Positions 44,395 through 53,350 are shown, counted from the first letter of the stretch. The stretch: DNA of 64,000 nt from CBDDFV01 sp965227335 (GCA_965227335.1 CBDDFV010000009.1:248001-312000); one strand, 5' to 3'. Made by a program: numbers and translations. Notes: generated by a model not told the origin, from the letters alone.

Positions 44395-45078
44395 ATGATT
44401 CAGCATGAGGCCAGCCGACTCACACGAGTGATCGATGTCGCCCTGCGCCAGGTCGAGCAGGACGCCGCGCGTCAGGACCACGTCGAGCAACGTCGACTGC
44501 GGTTCCTTTACGAGGTCTCCAACGAAGTGGGTCCGATCACGTGGTACCACCTCACCACGCATTGCGAACTCGTCTCTTCGTTCGCCCTCGAACTCGCGGG
44601 TGAACTCGAGTTCACCGTGGAGGAGGCGGAGATCATCCGAGTGGCGGGCGTGCTGCACGACATCGGGAAGTGCGGCGTGCCGGAGACGGTCACCGCCAAG
44701 CCCGCCCGGCTCAACATCGAGGAATGGCGCCTCATGGGCGCGCACGCGGATATCGGAGCCGAGATCGCGGCCCGCCTCCGCGCGCCGGATCCGATCGTCA
44801 CCGCCGTCGCCCATCACCACACGAAACAGTCCGAACTCGACGACCTCGATCTCGACGACAGCCTTCGTCGCATCGTCGATGCGCTCATCGTGGCCGACGC
44901 CGTGGTCGCCATGCAGACGACCCGCACCTACAGCGATCGCATCCCGCTGCAGACGGTGCTGCTCGAACTCGAACGGGGGCGAGGCGAACAGTTCGCCTCC
45001 GACGTCGCCGACGCCGCCGCGATGATCCTTCATCCCAACCACCCCGACGGACCCGCGGGACGGATCCTCGCCGCCTGA
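44395..45078 (+). CDS. HD-domain phosphohydrolase with incomplete HD-GYP signature
   Basis: 227-residue cytoplasmic protein. Central HD domain: THCELVSSFALELAGELEF, IIRVAGVLHDIGKCGVPETV, KPARLNIEEWRLMGAHADIG and a distal AVAHHHTKQSELDDL, then DALIVADAVVAMQTTRTY. The first parts match HD-GYP c-di-GMP phosphodiesterases, but the GYP loop (normally HHExxDGxGYP) is replaced by HHHTKQSELD. c-di-GMP hydrolysis is therefore doubtful; a different nucleotide substrate is possible. Start chosen from GGAGGAGCACCAGGGAAG ribosome-binding region. Confidence 0.78.
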   Translation: MIQHEASRLTRVIDVALRQVEQDAARQDHVEQRRLRFLYEVSNEVGPITWYHLTTHCELVSSFALELAGELEFTVEEAEIIRVAGVLHDIGKCGVPETVTAKPARLNIEEWRLMGAHADIGAEIAARLRAPDPIVTAVAHHHTKQSELDDLDLDDSLRRIVDALIVADAVVAMQTTRTYSDRIPLQTVLLELERGRGEQFASDVADAAAMILHPNHPDGPAGRILAA

Positions 45079-45083
45079 TTCCG

Positions 45084-46277
45084 CTACCGACCCGACGCCC
45101 GACGACGCGTTCGCCAGTACGGCGCGGCGGCGGGAATCGCCGCGAGTCCCAGCCCCGTCAACATCACGCCCACCAGCGCCGGTCCCGCCGGCGCGATCAG
45201 CGCCGCCAGCGGACCGATCGTGTACCCGACGCCGATCAGTCCCTCGTGCGCGCCGCCCGCGTCCACCTCGGCCCGGCCCACCGCCATCCCGTAGTACAAC
45301 GCCGCGTAATAGACGACGCCCACGCCCACGCCGAACAGGCCGAGTCCGATCATCATGACGGCGAGGTTCGGCCCCAGCGCGGTCAGCGCGAAGCCCGCCC
45401 CGAGGCAGACGAAACCAAGCAGCAACGCCCCCCAGCGGCCATGCCAGAAGTTCGCCCGCCACATGACGGCCAGCGCGAACACCCGCACGACCGTCCACGT
45501 TGCTGCGCACGGCGTCTTCCAGATGAGCGGCAGGTTCCTCGCCTCCAGCAGATACGGCAGCAGGGGGGAGAGGGCCGCCATGAGAAAGTAACTCGTCGGC
45601 AGCAGAATCCGCGACGACCGCAGCAACGCCGCGTACTCCGGCGGCACGTTCGCCGACGCGTGCGCTTCATCGTGTGCGCCGGGCGTGCGCCGGAACCACA
45701 ACGCCACCAGCGCGGCGGCCGCGTTGACGAAGGTCATTCCCCCGATCGCCCATGCGGCGTGGTTCTCGAGCAACGGCGCGATGCCCACCAGCGAGACCGC
45801 CACCGCCGCCGTCCACACCAGGTTGAACTGTCCGATCGCCCGACGCATCGCCTTCCCGTGCCGACCCGCCGTCAGGTACCCCTCGACAATCGGCCAGATC
45901 ATTGACGAAGTCATCTGCACGCCCAGCGCGCTGATCCACACCGCCGCCTCGTGGGCCGCGAGAATCGGCGGGAGACACAGCACCGCCTGGATCGTGATCA
46001 ACCCCACCAGCTGACCACGCACCGACGCCCACCGTGAGCACCACCGACTGACGACGCCCGATCGCCACGCGCCAACCATGTACACCGCGCCCATGCAGAC
46101 GTACAGCACGAGGTTGCGCCGAGCGGAGAAGCCGTAGCCCTCCTCCACCACGAACGCCAGACCGTTCCAGAACACGCCGGTCGCGGCGGAGCAGAGCGCC
46201 GTCACCACCAGCACCGCCAGCAGCGACGTCGCCTGTTCGGGCGCGGAATCAGCGGAAGCGTTCGGCGTCGATGGCAC
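45084..46277 (-). CDS. MFS transporter
   Basis: 397-residue membrane protein with about eleven to twelve hydrophobic helices, for example LLAVLVVTALCSAATGVFW and VMMIGLGLFGVGVGVVYYAA. The sequence between helices 2 and 3 (GAWRSGVVSRWCSRWASVRG) fits the MFS cytoplasmic loop. The central loop is around residues 190-220. Substrate not recognisable. The start overlaps the end of comF by 29 bases on the same strand, so the two are likely co-transcribed. Confidence 0.75.
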   Translation of the reverse strand: MPSTPNASADSAPEQATSLLAVLVVTALCSAATGVFWNGLAFVVEEGYGFSARRNLVLYVCMGAVYMVGAWRSGVVSRWCSRWASVRGQLVGLITIQAVLCLPPILAAHEAAVWISALGVQMTSSMIWPIVEGYLTAGRHGKAMRRAIGQFNLVWTAAVAVSLVGIAPLLENHAAWAIGGMTFVNAAAALVALWFRRTPGAHDEAHASANVPPEYAALLRSSRILLPTSYFLMAALSPLLPYLLEARNLPLIWKTPCAATWTVVRVFALAVMWRANFWHGRWGALLLGFVCLGAGFALTALGPNLAVMMIGLGLFGVGVGVVYYAALYYGMAVGRAEVDAGGAHEGLIGVGYTIGPLAALIAPAGPALVGVMLTGLGLAAIPAAAPYWRTRRRASGR

Positions 46278-47040
46278 GAAGGATCTCGGGGGCGGGACGA
46301 TCGGCGGCGGCCCGCCGGGATACGTCCGGCGTCACCGCGAGTACGCCAGCGTAGATAGCCGCGGGCCGGGCGGTCGTCAACACACGCGCCGCCGCCGCGA
46401 GCGACGCCCCGGTCGTCCGCACGTCATCGATCAGCACCACGACCCTCCCCTGCAGTCGGTTCGGACGGGTTCCGTATCGCCAGCGGAACGTCCCGGGCGG
46501 AATCCGTCGTCGCGCCGAGGCCGCCCGGCTGACCTGCGTCGGCGCGAAGCGTTTGGCGAGCATCGGCCGGAGCGGCGCGTGGACGACGCCCGCCGCGGCG
46601 CGGGCGATGACATCGGCGTGATCGATCCCGCGATGCCGCGTCCGGAGCCACGGGGCCGGCATCGGAACCAACACCGCCCGAGGCCAGTCGACATCCGGCC
46701 ACGCCTGCCCCATCGCCCGTCCGAGGTCCCTCCCGAGCGATTCGCCCATCACTTCCCAGCGTCCGTACTTGATGCGCGCGATCCAGTCGCTGAGCGGCGG
46801 CGTGTACTCGCCGAGCCGCACGATGCGCGTGACCGTCGGCCGGGTCCCGCGACACGTCCCGCAGCCGGCGGGAGTGAGTTCGCCGTCGCCGACCGTGTCG
46901 CCGCAACGCGGGCAGGACGCCGCGCGATCGTCGGGACGCCAGTCGACTCCCGCGCGCACGAGACGGACCGGCGGCTGCGACCAGCCGAGCCAGGCGGTTT
47001 CGATCTCGCGCAGAGCGCGGCCGAGCGATGTCCGATCCAT
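46249..47040 (-). CDS. comF: ComF-family phosphoribosyltransferase-like protein
   Basis: 263-residue ComF-like protein. The N-terminal zinc-finger-like CPRCGD...GCGTCRGTR is followed by YTPPLSDWIARIKYGRWEVM, VLVPMPAPWLRTRHRGIDHAD, a short insertion, and the PRPP-binding-type loop VVVLIDDVRTTGASLAAAA. Domain order and length match the family, which assists DNA uptake in naturally competent bacteria but is widespread otherwise. It lies 27 bases after putA on the same strand. Confidence 0.88.
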   Translation of the reverse strand: MDRTSLGRALREIETAWLGWSQPPVRLVRAGVDWRPDDRAASCPRCGDTVGDGELTPAGCGTCRGTRPTVTRIVRLGEYTPPLSDWIARIKYGRWEVMGESLGRDLGRAMGQAWPDVDWPRAVLVPMPAPWLRTRHRGIDHADVIARAAAGVVHAPLRPMLAKRFAPTQVSRAASARRRIPPGTFRWRYGTRPNRLQGRVVVLIDDVRTTGASLAAAARVLTTARPAAIYAGVLAVTPDVSRRAAADRPAPEILRAIDAERFR

Positions 47041-47067
47041 GTCAATCCCCGGAACGAATCTCTCCGA

Positions 47068-50000
47068 TCACAGTCCCGGCGCGAACCCGCGCCGCATCGT
47101 GTTTTCGCACACCGCCCGCGGCTCGACGAACTGCAGCAGGTAATCGCTTCCGCCCGCCTTCGAGCCGACGCCCGACATGCCGAAGCCGCCGAACGGCTGA
47201 CGTCCGACCAGCGCGCCCGTACATCCGCGGTTCAGGTACAGGTTGCCGACACGGAACTCCCGCCGCGCCCGGTCGAGGTGCGACGGCTTGCGCGAGAACA
47301 CGCCGCCGGTGAGCTTGTACGGCGTCGAGTTCGCGACGGCGAGGGCCTCGTCGAAGTCCTTCACGCGGATCACCGCGAGCACCGGGCCGAAGATCTCCTC
47401 GTTCGCGAGTCGATGCTCCGGACCAATCCCCGAGAAGACGTGCGGCCCGACGTACGGCTTGCCGACCTTCGCCTCCAGACCGGCCGGAACCTCGAGCCCG
47501 ACTTCCAGCTTCCCCTCGCCCTGGCCGATCTCGACGTAGCTCCGGATCTTCGCGGCGGCCTGCTCGTCGATCACCGGACCGATGTCCGTCCCCGGCGCCA
47601 GGGGATCGCCGATCACCAGCGAACGCGTCGACTCCACCAGTCGTTCGAGGAACACGTCGTGGGCGGAGTCGACGACGATCGCGCGGCTGCACGCCGAGCA
47701 CTTCTGCCCGCAGAAGTTGAACGCCGACCCCCGCACGCCGAGCACCGCCTCGTCCAGGTCCGCCGAGGCGTCGATGATCACCGCGTTCTTCCCGCCCATC
47801 TCACAGACCACCTTCTTCACGAAGGGCTGCTCCTCGGGCGTGATCCCCGCCGCCTTGATGATGTCGAGACCCACGGCCTTCGATCCCGTGAAGGCGATGA
47901 TCGCGATCCGCGGATCGCGCACCAGCGCGGCGCCCACGGTCTCGCCCACCCCCGGCAGGAAGTGGAGCACGTCCTTCGGCGCCCCGGCCTGCCAGAGCAG
48001 GTCGCACATGATCTTTGCAATACCCGGCGTCTGCTCCGCCGGCTTCACCACCACCGGGTTGCCGGTGACGAGCGCCGCCGTCGTCATGCCGGTGCAGATC
48101 GCCAGCGGGAAGTTCCACGGCGAGATCACCGCCGTCACCCCGCGCGGCTGATGAAACTGCTGGTCCAGTTCGCCGATGAACGAACCCATCCGATCCAGTG
48201 CGAACAGTCCGGGCGCGCAACGCGCGTAGTACTCGCAGAAGTCGATCGCCTCGCAGAGGTCCGCGTCCGCCTCGCGCCACGTCTTGCCCGATTCACGGAT
48301 GACCACGCCCGACAATTCGTCACGCCGGTCACGCATGAGCTGCGCCGTCCGCACCAGCACGGCGGCCCGCTCCTTCGGATCCGTGTCCCGCCACGCCGGG
48401 AACGCCTTGTGCGCGGCGTCGACCATCGCCTTCGCCTGCTCCACCGTGCCGTCATTCGCCACGGAGGGGACGGACGACCGGCCGATCGCCGCCGCGAACG
48501 TCTCACGCACGCTCCGGTGCGCGAAATCGCGCATCGGCTCGGTAAAGAACGGACGCCCGTCGCCCACGCCGTGGACGGCCGGGCTCAGTTCGTGCCGCTC
48601 CGGCGAACGCGCGAGCTGCACTTCGCCCGGGTCGGTCGAGAAGCGGCGGTGGGGGGAGGCGAGCAGGATGTCGGTGGAGGCGTCGTCGAGGAACCCGGCC
48701 CGCAGCCACGATTCGTTCGAGGTGTTCTCCAGCAGTCGACGCACCAGATACGCCATGCCGGGAATCATCTCGCCGACGGGCACGTATTCCCGCACGCGGA
48801 AGCCGAGGTCGACCGCCGCGCCCTTGAGCTGATCCGCCATGCCGTGCAGCATCTGCAGTTCAAGGGCTTCCTTCGGCAGGCCGTGCTTTTCGAGCAGGGC
48901 GATGGCGTACGCGATCGAACGCACGTTGTGCGAGCCGAGGGCCAGCTTCACGCCGCCTTCGCCCGATGTGCGCGGCGTCGCCTCGACAAACGCCTTCGTC
49001 ATCCGTTCGAAGCAGGCGTCGGTGTCCACCTTGCGCGACCACACGGGGACGGGCCAGCCCTCCTGCTCCGCATGGATCGTCTCGTAGTCCCAGTAGGCGC
49101 CCTTCACCAGACGCACCGTGACCTGTCGCCCCGAGGTCTTCGACCAGTCGATGATCCGCTTCGCGTCCGCGTCTCCGGAGCGGAGATACGCCTGCATGGC
49201 GAGTCCCGCGGTGAAGTCGAACTGTTCGCAGCACCGCATGAAGAGCTCGAGCGTCAGGTCTTTCAGCTCGTGCTGCTCCATGTCGAAGTTGATCAGGACG
49301 TCGTTCTTCTTCGCCGCCTCCAGCACCGGGCCCAGCGCGTCCATCAGGCCGCGAATCGAACCCTCGGTGTCGATCGGATCGGTGCGGGCGTAGAGTGAAC
49401 TGATCTTGATGGAGACGTTGCAGCGAGGAATGGCGCCGAGGTGGTCCGATTCGAGCGACGGTTTCGCCGTCCAGCCGGATGCTTCCGCGGGCAGGTTCTC
49501 GATCAGGTCCAGGTACTTGGTGCGGTACGCGTCCGCCTCGGCGTCGCTCACGCACGCTTCGCCGAGCAGGTCCACGGAGAACGCGATGTCCTGATCCCAG
49601 AGCTTGCGCAGCTTGGGCAGGGCGGACGCGGCGTCCTCGCCGGCGATGAACTTCTGGGCCATGCCCTCGATGCGGCCCGCGATCATCTTCGTCGCCGCGC
49701 CCTTGAAGATCCCGCCGGTGGCCTTCATGCCGAGGCCGAGTCCGGGCGGAAGCGTCACGCCCGGCTGGGAGAGGTAGTCTTCCAGATGGTCATGCACCTG
49801 CTCCGGCGTGCGGAGCATCGGGAAGGCGTCGACGAACCGGAAGAGCTGCACCTTGAAGGCTTCGTCCTTCATGGTCCAGTCCATCAGTTTGTCGGACCAG
49901 AGCGACAGGAAGCCGACCTTCTGCTTCTTCGCCTTGTCGAGGTACGCCGCGCCGATCTCGAGCGTGCGCTTCTCGACGGCGGGATCGGCGGGTGGAATCG

Positions 50001-50112
50001 CCGTGCCCGGATCGGCGGCGGAGGTCGCGGGAGCGGACGCGGCGTGGGCCTCCACCGGACGGACCGGAGGGGCGGCCTTGGAGCCGGACTTCGATCGGGT
50101 GAACAGCGCCAT
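47068..50112 (-). CDS. putA: Bifunctional proline dehydrogenase / delta-1-pyrroline-5-carboxylate dehydrogenase
   Basis: 1,014-residue PutA converting proline to glutamate. After a Pro/Ala-rich N-terminus comes the FAD proline dehydrogenase barrel (about 130-430): DSYRTKYL-like region, VSIKISSLYARTDP, VLINFDMEQHELKDLTL, VTVRLVKGAYWDYE, KLALGSHNVRSIAYA. The aldehyde dehydrogenase domain (about 500-1000) follows: VISPWNFPLAICTGM, KKVVCEMGGKNAVII with the general-base glutamate, and catalytic Cys in NFCGQKCSACSRAIV. No N-terminal ribbon-helix-helix DNA-binding domain, so it is not autoregulatory like the E. coli protein. ATG 50112 is the first that avoids an arginine-rich extension. Confidence 0.92.
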   Translation of the reverse strand: MALFTRSKSGSKAAPPVRPVEAHAASAPATSAADPGTAIPPADPAVEKRTLEIGAAYLDKAKKQKVGFLSLWSDKLMDWTMKDEAFKVQLFRFVDAFPMLRTPEQVHDHLEDYLSQPGVTLPPGLGLGMKATGGIFKGAATKMIAGRIEGMAQKFIAGEDAASALPKLRKLWDQDIAFSVDLLGEACVSDAEADAYRTKYLDLIENLPAEASGWTAKPSLESDHLGAIPRCNVSIKISSLYARTDPIDTEGSIRGLMDALGPVLEAAKKNDVLINFDMEQHELKDLTLELFMRCCEQFDFTAGLAMQAYLRSGDADAKRIIDWSKTSGRQVTVRLVKGAYWDYETIHAEQEGWPVPVWSRKVDTDACFERMTKAFVEATPRTSGEGGVKLALGSHNVRSIAYAIALLEKHGLPKEALELQMLHGMADQLKGAAVDLGFRVREYVPVGEMIPGMAYLVRRLLENTSNESWLRAGFLDDASTDILLASPHRRFSTDPGEVQLARSPERHELSPAVHGVGDGRPFFTEPMRDFAHRSVRETFAAAIGRSSVPSVANDGTVEQAKAMVDAAHKAFPAWRDTDPKERAAVLVRTAQLMRDRRDELSGVVIRESGKTWREADADLCEAIDFCEYYARCAPGLFALDRMGSFIGELDQQFHQPRGVTAVISPWNFPLAICTGMTTAALVTGNPVVVKPAEQTPGIAKIMCDLLWQAGAPKDVLHFLPGVGETVGAALVRDPRIAIIAFTGSKAVGLDIIKAAGITPEEQPFVKKVVCEMGGKNAVIIDASADLDEAVLGVRGSAFNFCGQKCSACSRAIVVDSAHDVFLERLVESTRSLVIGDPLAPGTDIGPVIDEQAAAKIRSYVEIGQGEGKLEVGLEVPAGLEAKVGKPYVGPHVFSGIGPEHRLANEEIFGPVLAVIRVKDFDEALAVANSTPYKLTGGVFSRKPSHLDRARREFRVGNLYLNRGCTGALVGRQPFGGFGMSGVGSKAGGSDYLLQFVEPRAVCENTMRRGFAPGL

Positions 50113-50220
50113 GGGCAGGGTTGGTCCGATGCGGAATGAAGGGTCGGGCGGCGGTTCGCCCGTGTCGGGCAAGTGTAGCCGGATCGCGGGTTTGCTTCGA
50201 GGTCCCGCGGCGTTCAACGC

Positions 50221-50248
50221 TTGACCCGCGCCCCCGGACCGGTATCCT
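50221..50248 (+). promoter_or_regulatory. Promoter of the ileS leader transcript
   Basis: -35 TTGACC (50221-50226), 16-base spacer, -10 TATCCT (50243-50248). Only six bases separate the -10 from the leader-peptide ATG, so the transcript probably begins at or beside that ATG and the leader peptide is leaderless. The region 50113-50220 holds the divergent putA upstream sequence, including a minus-strand TACACT (50177-50172). Confidence 0.65.
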
Positions 50249-50254
50249 TGGGTC

Positions 50255-50323
50255 ATGCTTCAAAGCGTCCCGACCATCATCGCCGAGATCATTATTCAGG
50301 CCCCCGGCGAGGGCGGGACGTGA
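50255..50323 (+). CDS. Isoleucine-rich leader peptide of ileS (attenuator)
   Basis: A 22-codon frame starting ATG 50255 and ending TGA 50321-50323. It contains five isoleucine codons (codons 8, 9, 12, 13, 14: ATC ATC ... ATC ATT ATT), reading IIAEIII. Two are ATT, rare in this GC-rich window. It sits just after a strong promoter and just before an intrinsic terminator and ileS. I interpret it as the sensor of charged tRNA-Ile: stalling on the Ile codons would leave 50307-50317 free to form an antiterminator. No Shine-Dalgarno is present, consistent with leaderless translation. The peptide itself has no predicted function. Confidence 0.72.
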   Translation: MLQSVPTIIAEIIIQAPGEGGT

Positions 50324-50362
50324 TCGACGCATCCATGGCGACGAACCACCCCCCGGCCTCGC
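50307..50362 (+). promoter_or_regulatory. Antiterminator pairing region (ileS attenuator)
   Basis: GCGAGGGCGGG (50307-50317), inside the leader peptide, can pair with CCCGGCCTCGC (50352-50362), the left arm of the terminator: 10 of 11 positions, one G-G mismatch. A ribosome stalled at the Ile codons (50276-50296) would leave it free. A ribosome at the stop codon (50321) would cover it. Confidence 0.65.
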
Positions 50363-50387
50363 TCCCCAGCGAGGCCGGTTCTGTTTT
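50353..50387 (+). terminator. Intrinsic terminator in the ileS leader (attenuator)
   Basis: CCGGCCTCGCT (50353-50363), CCCC loop, AGCGAGGCCGG (50368-50378): a perfect 11-bp stem, followed by TTCTGTTTT. It lies 30 bases beyond the leader-peptide stop and 89 bases before the ileS ATG. Confidence 0.8.
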
Positions 50388-50475
50388 CCGACCCCGCCGC
50401 TTCTGACCGCTCCCCGATCCGACCGCTCGCCCCCGCCCCCGCGAACCTCCGCCCCCGACCTCGAAAGGCGCCCCC

Positions 50476-53334
50476 ATGGCCGACGCCGCGACCCCCGACG
50501 CCACGCAGGAAAAGCCCAACTACAAGAAGACGCTGAACCTGCCCAGGACCAGCTTCGCGATGCGGGCGAACCTCAACCAGAACGAGCCGCAGTCGCAGAA
50601 GCGGTGGGCGAAAGAGGACCTCTACCAGCAGACCCTCGACGCCCGGGCCGACGATCCGCCGTTCATCTTTCACGACGGTCCGCCCTACGCCAACGCCAGC
50701 CTCCACCTCGGCCACCTTCTGAACAAGTCGCTCAAGGACTTCGTGGTCCGCTCCCGGATGCTGATGGGCCACAAGTGCGACTTCATCCCGGGGTGGGACT
50801 GTCACGGCCTCCCGATCGAACACAAGGTGATGACGGAGCTCGTCGACTCCGGCAAGATCGAGAAGATCAACGGCCTGCCGGACGATCAGCGTCGCATCGC
50901 CATCCGACGCGCGTGCAAGACCTCGGCCGAGAAGGCGATCAAGCTGCAGCGCTCGCAGTTGGAGCGGCTCCTGACCCTCGCGAACTACGAGGATCCGTAC
51001 CTCACCATGAACCCGCGGTACGAACGCCGCGTGGTCGAGGTCTTCGCCGGCCTCGTCCGCGAAGGCATCGTCTACCGCGACCTCAAGCCCGTGCACTGGT
51101 CGATCGCGAACGAGACCGCTCTCGCCGACGCCGAACTCGAATACAAGGACAAAGAGGACCTCTCCGTCTACGTCGACTTCGAAGCCGCCGATCGCGCCGC
51201 GGTCGCGCAGGCCTTCGGCGTCGAACTCGACGCGACCCCGTCCTTCATGATCTGGACCACGACCCCGTGGACCCTCCCCGCGAACCTCGCCATCGCGATC
51301 CGCGATCATTACGTCTACGCCCTCGCCCAGGTCGACGGCAGCCTGACCATCCTCGCCCGCGACCTCCTCGAAAAGGTCACCGCCGCCGCCGGGGCCGACT
51401 CGGTCGAGGTCCTCGCCGAAACCGACGGCAGGAACCTCGTCGGTCTCGAATATAAGCATCCCTTCTGCGAACGAAACGGCCGCGTGGTCAGCGCCGAATA
51501 CGTCACGCTCGAAGACGGCACCGGCCTCGTCCACACCGCCCCCGGCCACGGGGCCGAGGACTACCAGACCGGTCTCCGCGAAGGACTCGATGTCTACTGC
51601 CCGGTGCAGGGCGACGGCACGTACGACGACTCCGTCCCCGAGTGGCTGCGCGGCAGGTCCATCTGGGACGCCAACGCCGAGATCACCGAACACCTTCGCG
51701 CGTCCGGTCATCTCTTCTACGACCACACCTTCCTCCACAGCTATCCGCACGACTGGCGCTCCAAGACGCCCGTGATCTTCCGCGCGACCGATCAGTGGTT
51801 CATCTCCGTCGAACGCGAGACCTCCACCCACGGAAAGTCCCTCAAGGACATGGCGCTCCACGCCGCCGAGGAGACCGTCAAGTTCGTTCCCGCGTGGGGA
51901 AAGAACCGCATGCGCGGCATGCTCGAATCCCGGCCCGACTGGTGCATCTCCCGCCAGCGGGCGTGGGGCCTTCCGATCCCCGCGTTCCGACTGCCGAACG
52001 GCGACAGCTTCCTCACCGCCGCGTCCGTCCAGGCCGTGGCCGACGCCTTCGGCGAGCGGGGCAGCGACGCCTGGTTCACCGAGACGCCCGCCCAACTCCT
52101 CGAAACCTACAACCACGCCGACGATCCCGACGCCCCCGACCACCTCGATGTCAACACCCTCGAGAAGATGTATGACATCTTCGACGTCTGGTTCGAGTCG
52201 GGTTCGAGCTGGAACGCCGTGATGCGGGCCCGCGATCTCGGGTACCCGATCGATCTGTACCTCGAAGGCTCCGATCAGCACCGCGGCTGGTTCCAGTTGT
52301 CCATGCTGCCCGGCCTCGGCGTCACCGGCGAGTGTCCGTTCCGCACGTTGCTCACCCACGGCTTCATCGTCGACAAGGACGGCCTGAAGATGAGCAAGTC
52401 GGGCGGGAACGCCATGAGCGTCGACGACATCCTCAAGGACTTCGGCGCCGATGTCTGCCGCTGGTGGGTCTCCTCCCTCGCCTTCGAGAACGACGTCAAG
52501 GCGGACATCGAGTTCCTCAAGGTCGCGGGCGAGAGCTACCGAAAGGTGCGCAACACGCTCCGCTTCCTCCTGAGCTGCCTCGACGACTTCGTCCCCTGCA
52601 CCGAAAGCAACCCCGACGGTATGTGCGTCGATCTCACCTCCCTCGCCCCGACGTCGCTCGATTGTTACATCCTCAACGAGACGAAACGGATCGCGGCCCG
52701 GGTGGTCGAACATTACGCCAACTACGAATTTCGCAAGGCCCACCAGCTCCTGTACGACTACTGCGCGGAAACGCTCTCCGCCTTCTACTGCGCGGCGGTC
52801 AAGGACCGCCTCTACTGCGACGCCCCCGACTCCCCGCGTCGTCGCGTCACCCAGACGGTCATGTGGGACCTCGTCGAAGTCCTCACCCGCCTGCTCGCGC
52901 CGCTCATGCCCCACACCGCCGACGAAGCCTACCGGGCCCTGTGGAAGGACGACGACCGCCGCATCCAGTTGCAGACCTTCGTCGACCTCGACGTCGCCCC
53001 CGCGGATGACGCGTGGCCGAAGGTGATGGAGATGCGGGACCGCGCGCTCAAGGCGCTGGAGGACGCGAAGGCGACCGGCGTGGAGAACCCCCTCGACGCC
53101 GAACTCGTGATCCCCGATCCCGACGGCGTCTTCGCCCGCTTCGCCGACGACTTCGCCGACATCCTCGGCGTCTCCCGGGTGAAGTTCAGCCCGGACGCGA
53201 CGAACGTCGGCGTGAACGACCTGCGCGAAGAGCCGCGGTGCGAGCGGTCATGGAAGCGTGACGGCACGGTCAGGCTCCGATCGGACGGCGGCATGCTCTC
53301 CGATCGCGACGCCGCCGCCGTGGGCGTCGAGTAA
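50476..53334 (+). CDS. ileS: Isoleucyl-tRNA synthetase
   Basis: 952-residue class I synthetase. HIGH-type motif in FHDGPPYANASLHLGHLLNK; GWDCHGLPIEHKV; editing (CP1) domain with FMIWTTTPWTLPANLAIAI and GTGLVHTAPGHGAEDYQTG; WCISRQRAWGLPIP; DVWFESGSSWNAV and LEGSDQHRGWFQ; KMSKS in DGLKMSKSGGNAMS; C-terminal anticodon-binding domain. The C-terminal zinc site, normally two CxxC pairs, reads RCERSWKRDGTV ... MLSDRDAAA, so only one cysteine remains. Charges tRNA-Ile. An Ile-rich leader peptide and terminator upstream suggest control by attenuation. Confidence 0.95.
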   Translation: MADAATPDATQEKPNYKKTLNLPRTSFAMRANLNQNEPQSQKRWAKEDLYQQTLDARADDPPFIFHDGPPYANASLHLGHLLNKSLKDFVVRSRMLMGHKCDFIPGWDCHGLPIEHKVMTELVDSGKIEKINGLPDDQRRIAIRRACKTSAEKAIKLQRSQLERLLTLANYEDPYLTMNPRYERRVVEVFAGLVREGIVYRDLKPVHWSIANETALADAELEYKDKEDLSVYVDFEAADRAAVAQAFGVELDATPSFMIWTTTPWTLPANLAIAIRDHYVYALAQVDGSLTILARDLLEKVTAAAGADSVEVLAETDGRNLVGLEYKHPFCERNGRVVSAEYVTLEDGTGLVHTAPGHGAEDYQTGLREGLDVYCPVQGDGTYDDSVPEWLRGRSIWDANAEITEHLRASGHLFYDHTFLHSYPHDWRSKTPVIFRATDQWFISVERETSTHGKSLKDMALHAAEETVKFVPAWGKNRMRGMLESRPDWCISRQRAWGLPIPAFRLPNGDSFLTAASVQAVADAFGERGSDAWFTETPAQLLETYNHADDPDAPDHLDVNTLEKMYDIFDVWFESGSSWNAVMRARDLGYPIDLYLEGSDQHRGWFQLSMLPGLGVTGECPFRTLLTHGFIVDKDGLKMSKSGGNAMSVDDILKDFGADVCRWWVSSLAFENDVKADIEFLKVAGESYRKVRNTLRFLLSCLDDFVPCTESNPDGMCVDLTSLAPTSLDCYILNETKRIAARVVEHYANYEFRKAHQLLYDYCAETLSAFYCAAVKDRLYCDAPDSPRRRVTQTVMWDLVEVLTRLLAPLMPHTADEAYRALWKDDDRRIQLQTFVDLDVAPADDAWPKVMEMRDRALKALEDAKATGVENPLDAELVIPDPDGVFARFADDFADILGVSRVKFSPDATNVGVNDLREEPRCERSWKRDGTVRLRSDGGMLSDRDAAAVGVE

Positions 53335-53350
53335 CGCCGCGCTTCCCATC

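Noticed and set aside
46579..49398. 939-codon plus-strand frame
   Set aside because: Antisense to comF and putA, which have full family motifs.
50255..50475. T-box riboswitch for ileS
   Set aside because: No AGGGTGGNACCGCG-type T-box sequence or specifier stem is seen; the leader-peptide plus terminator layout explains the region better.
50296..52914. 872-codon minus-strand frame across the ileS leader
   Set aside because: Antisense to ileS and its leader; no domain signal.
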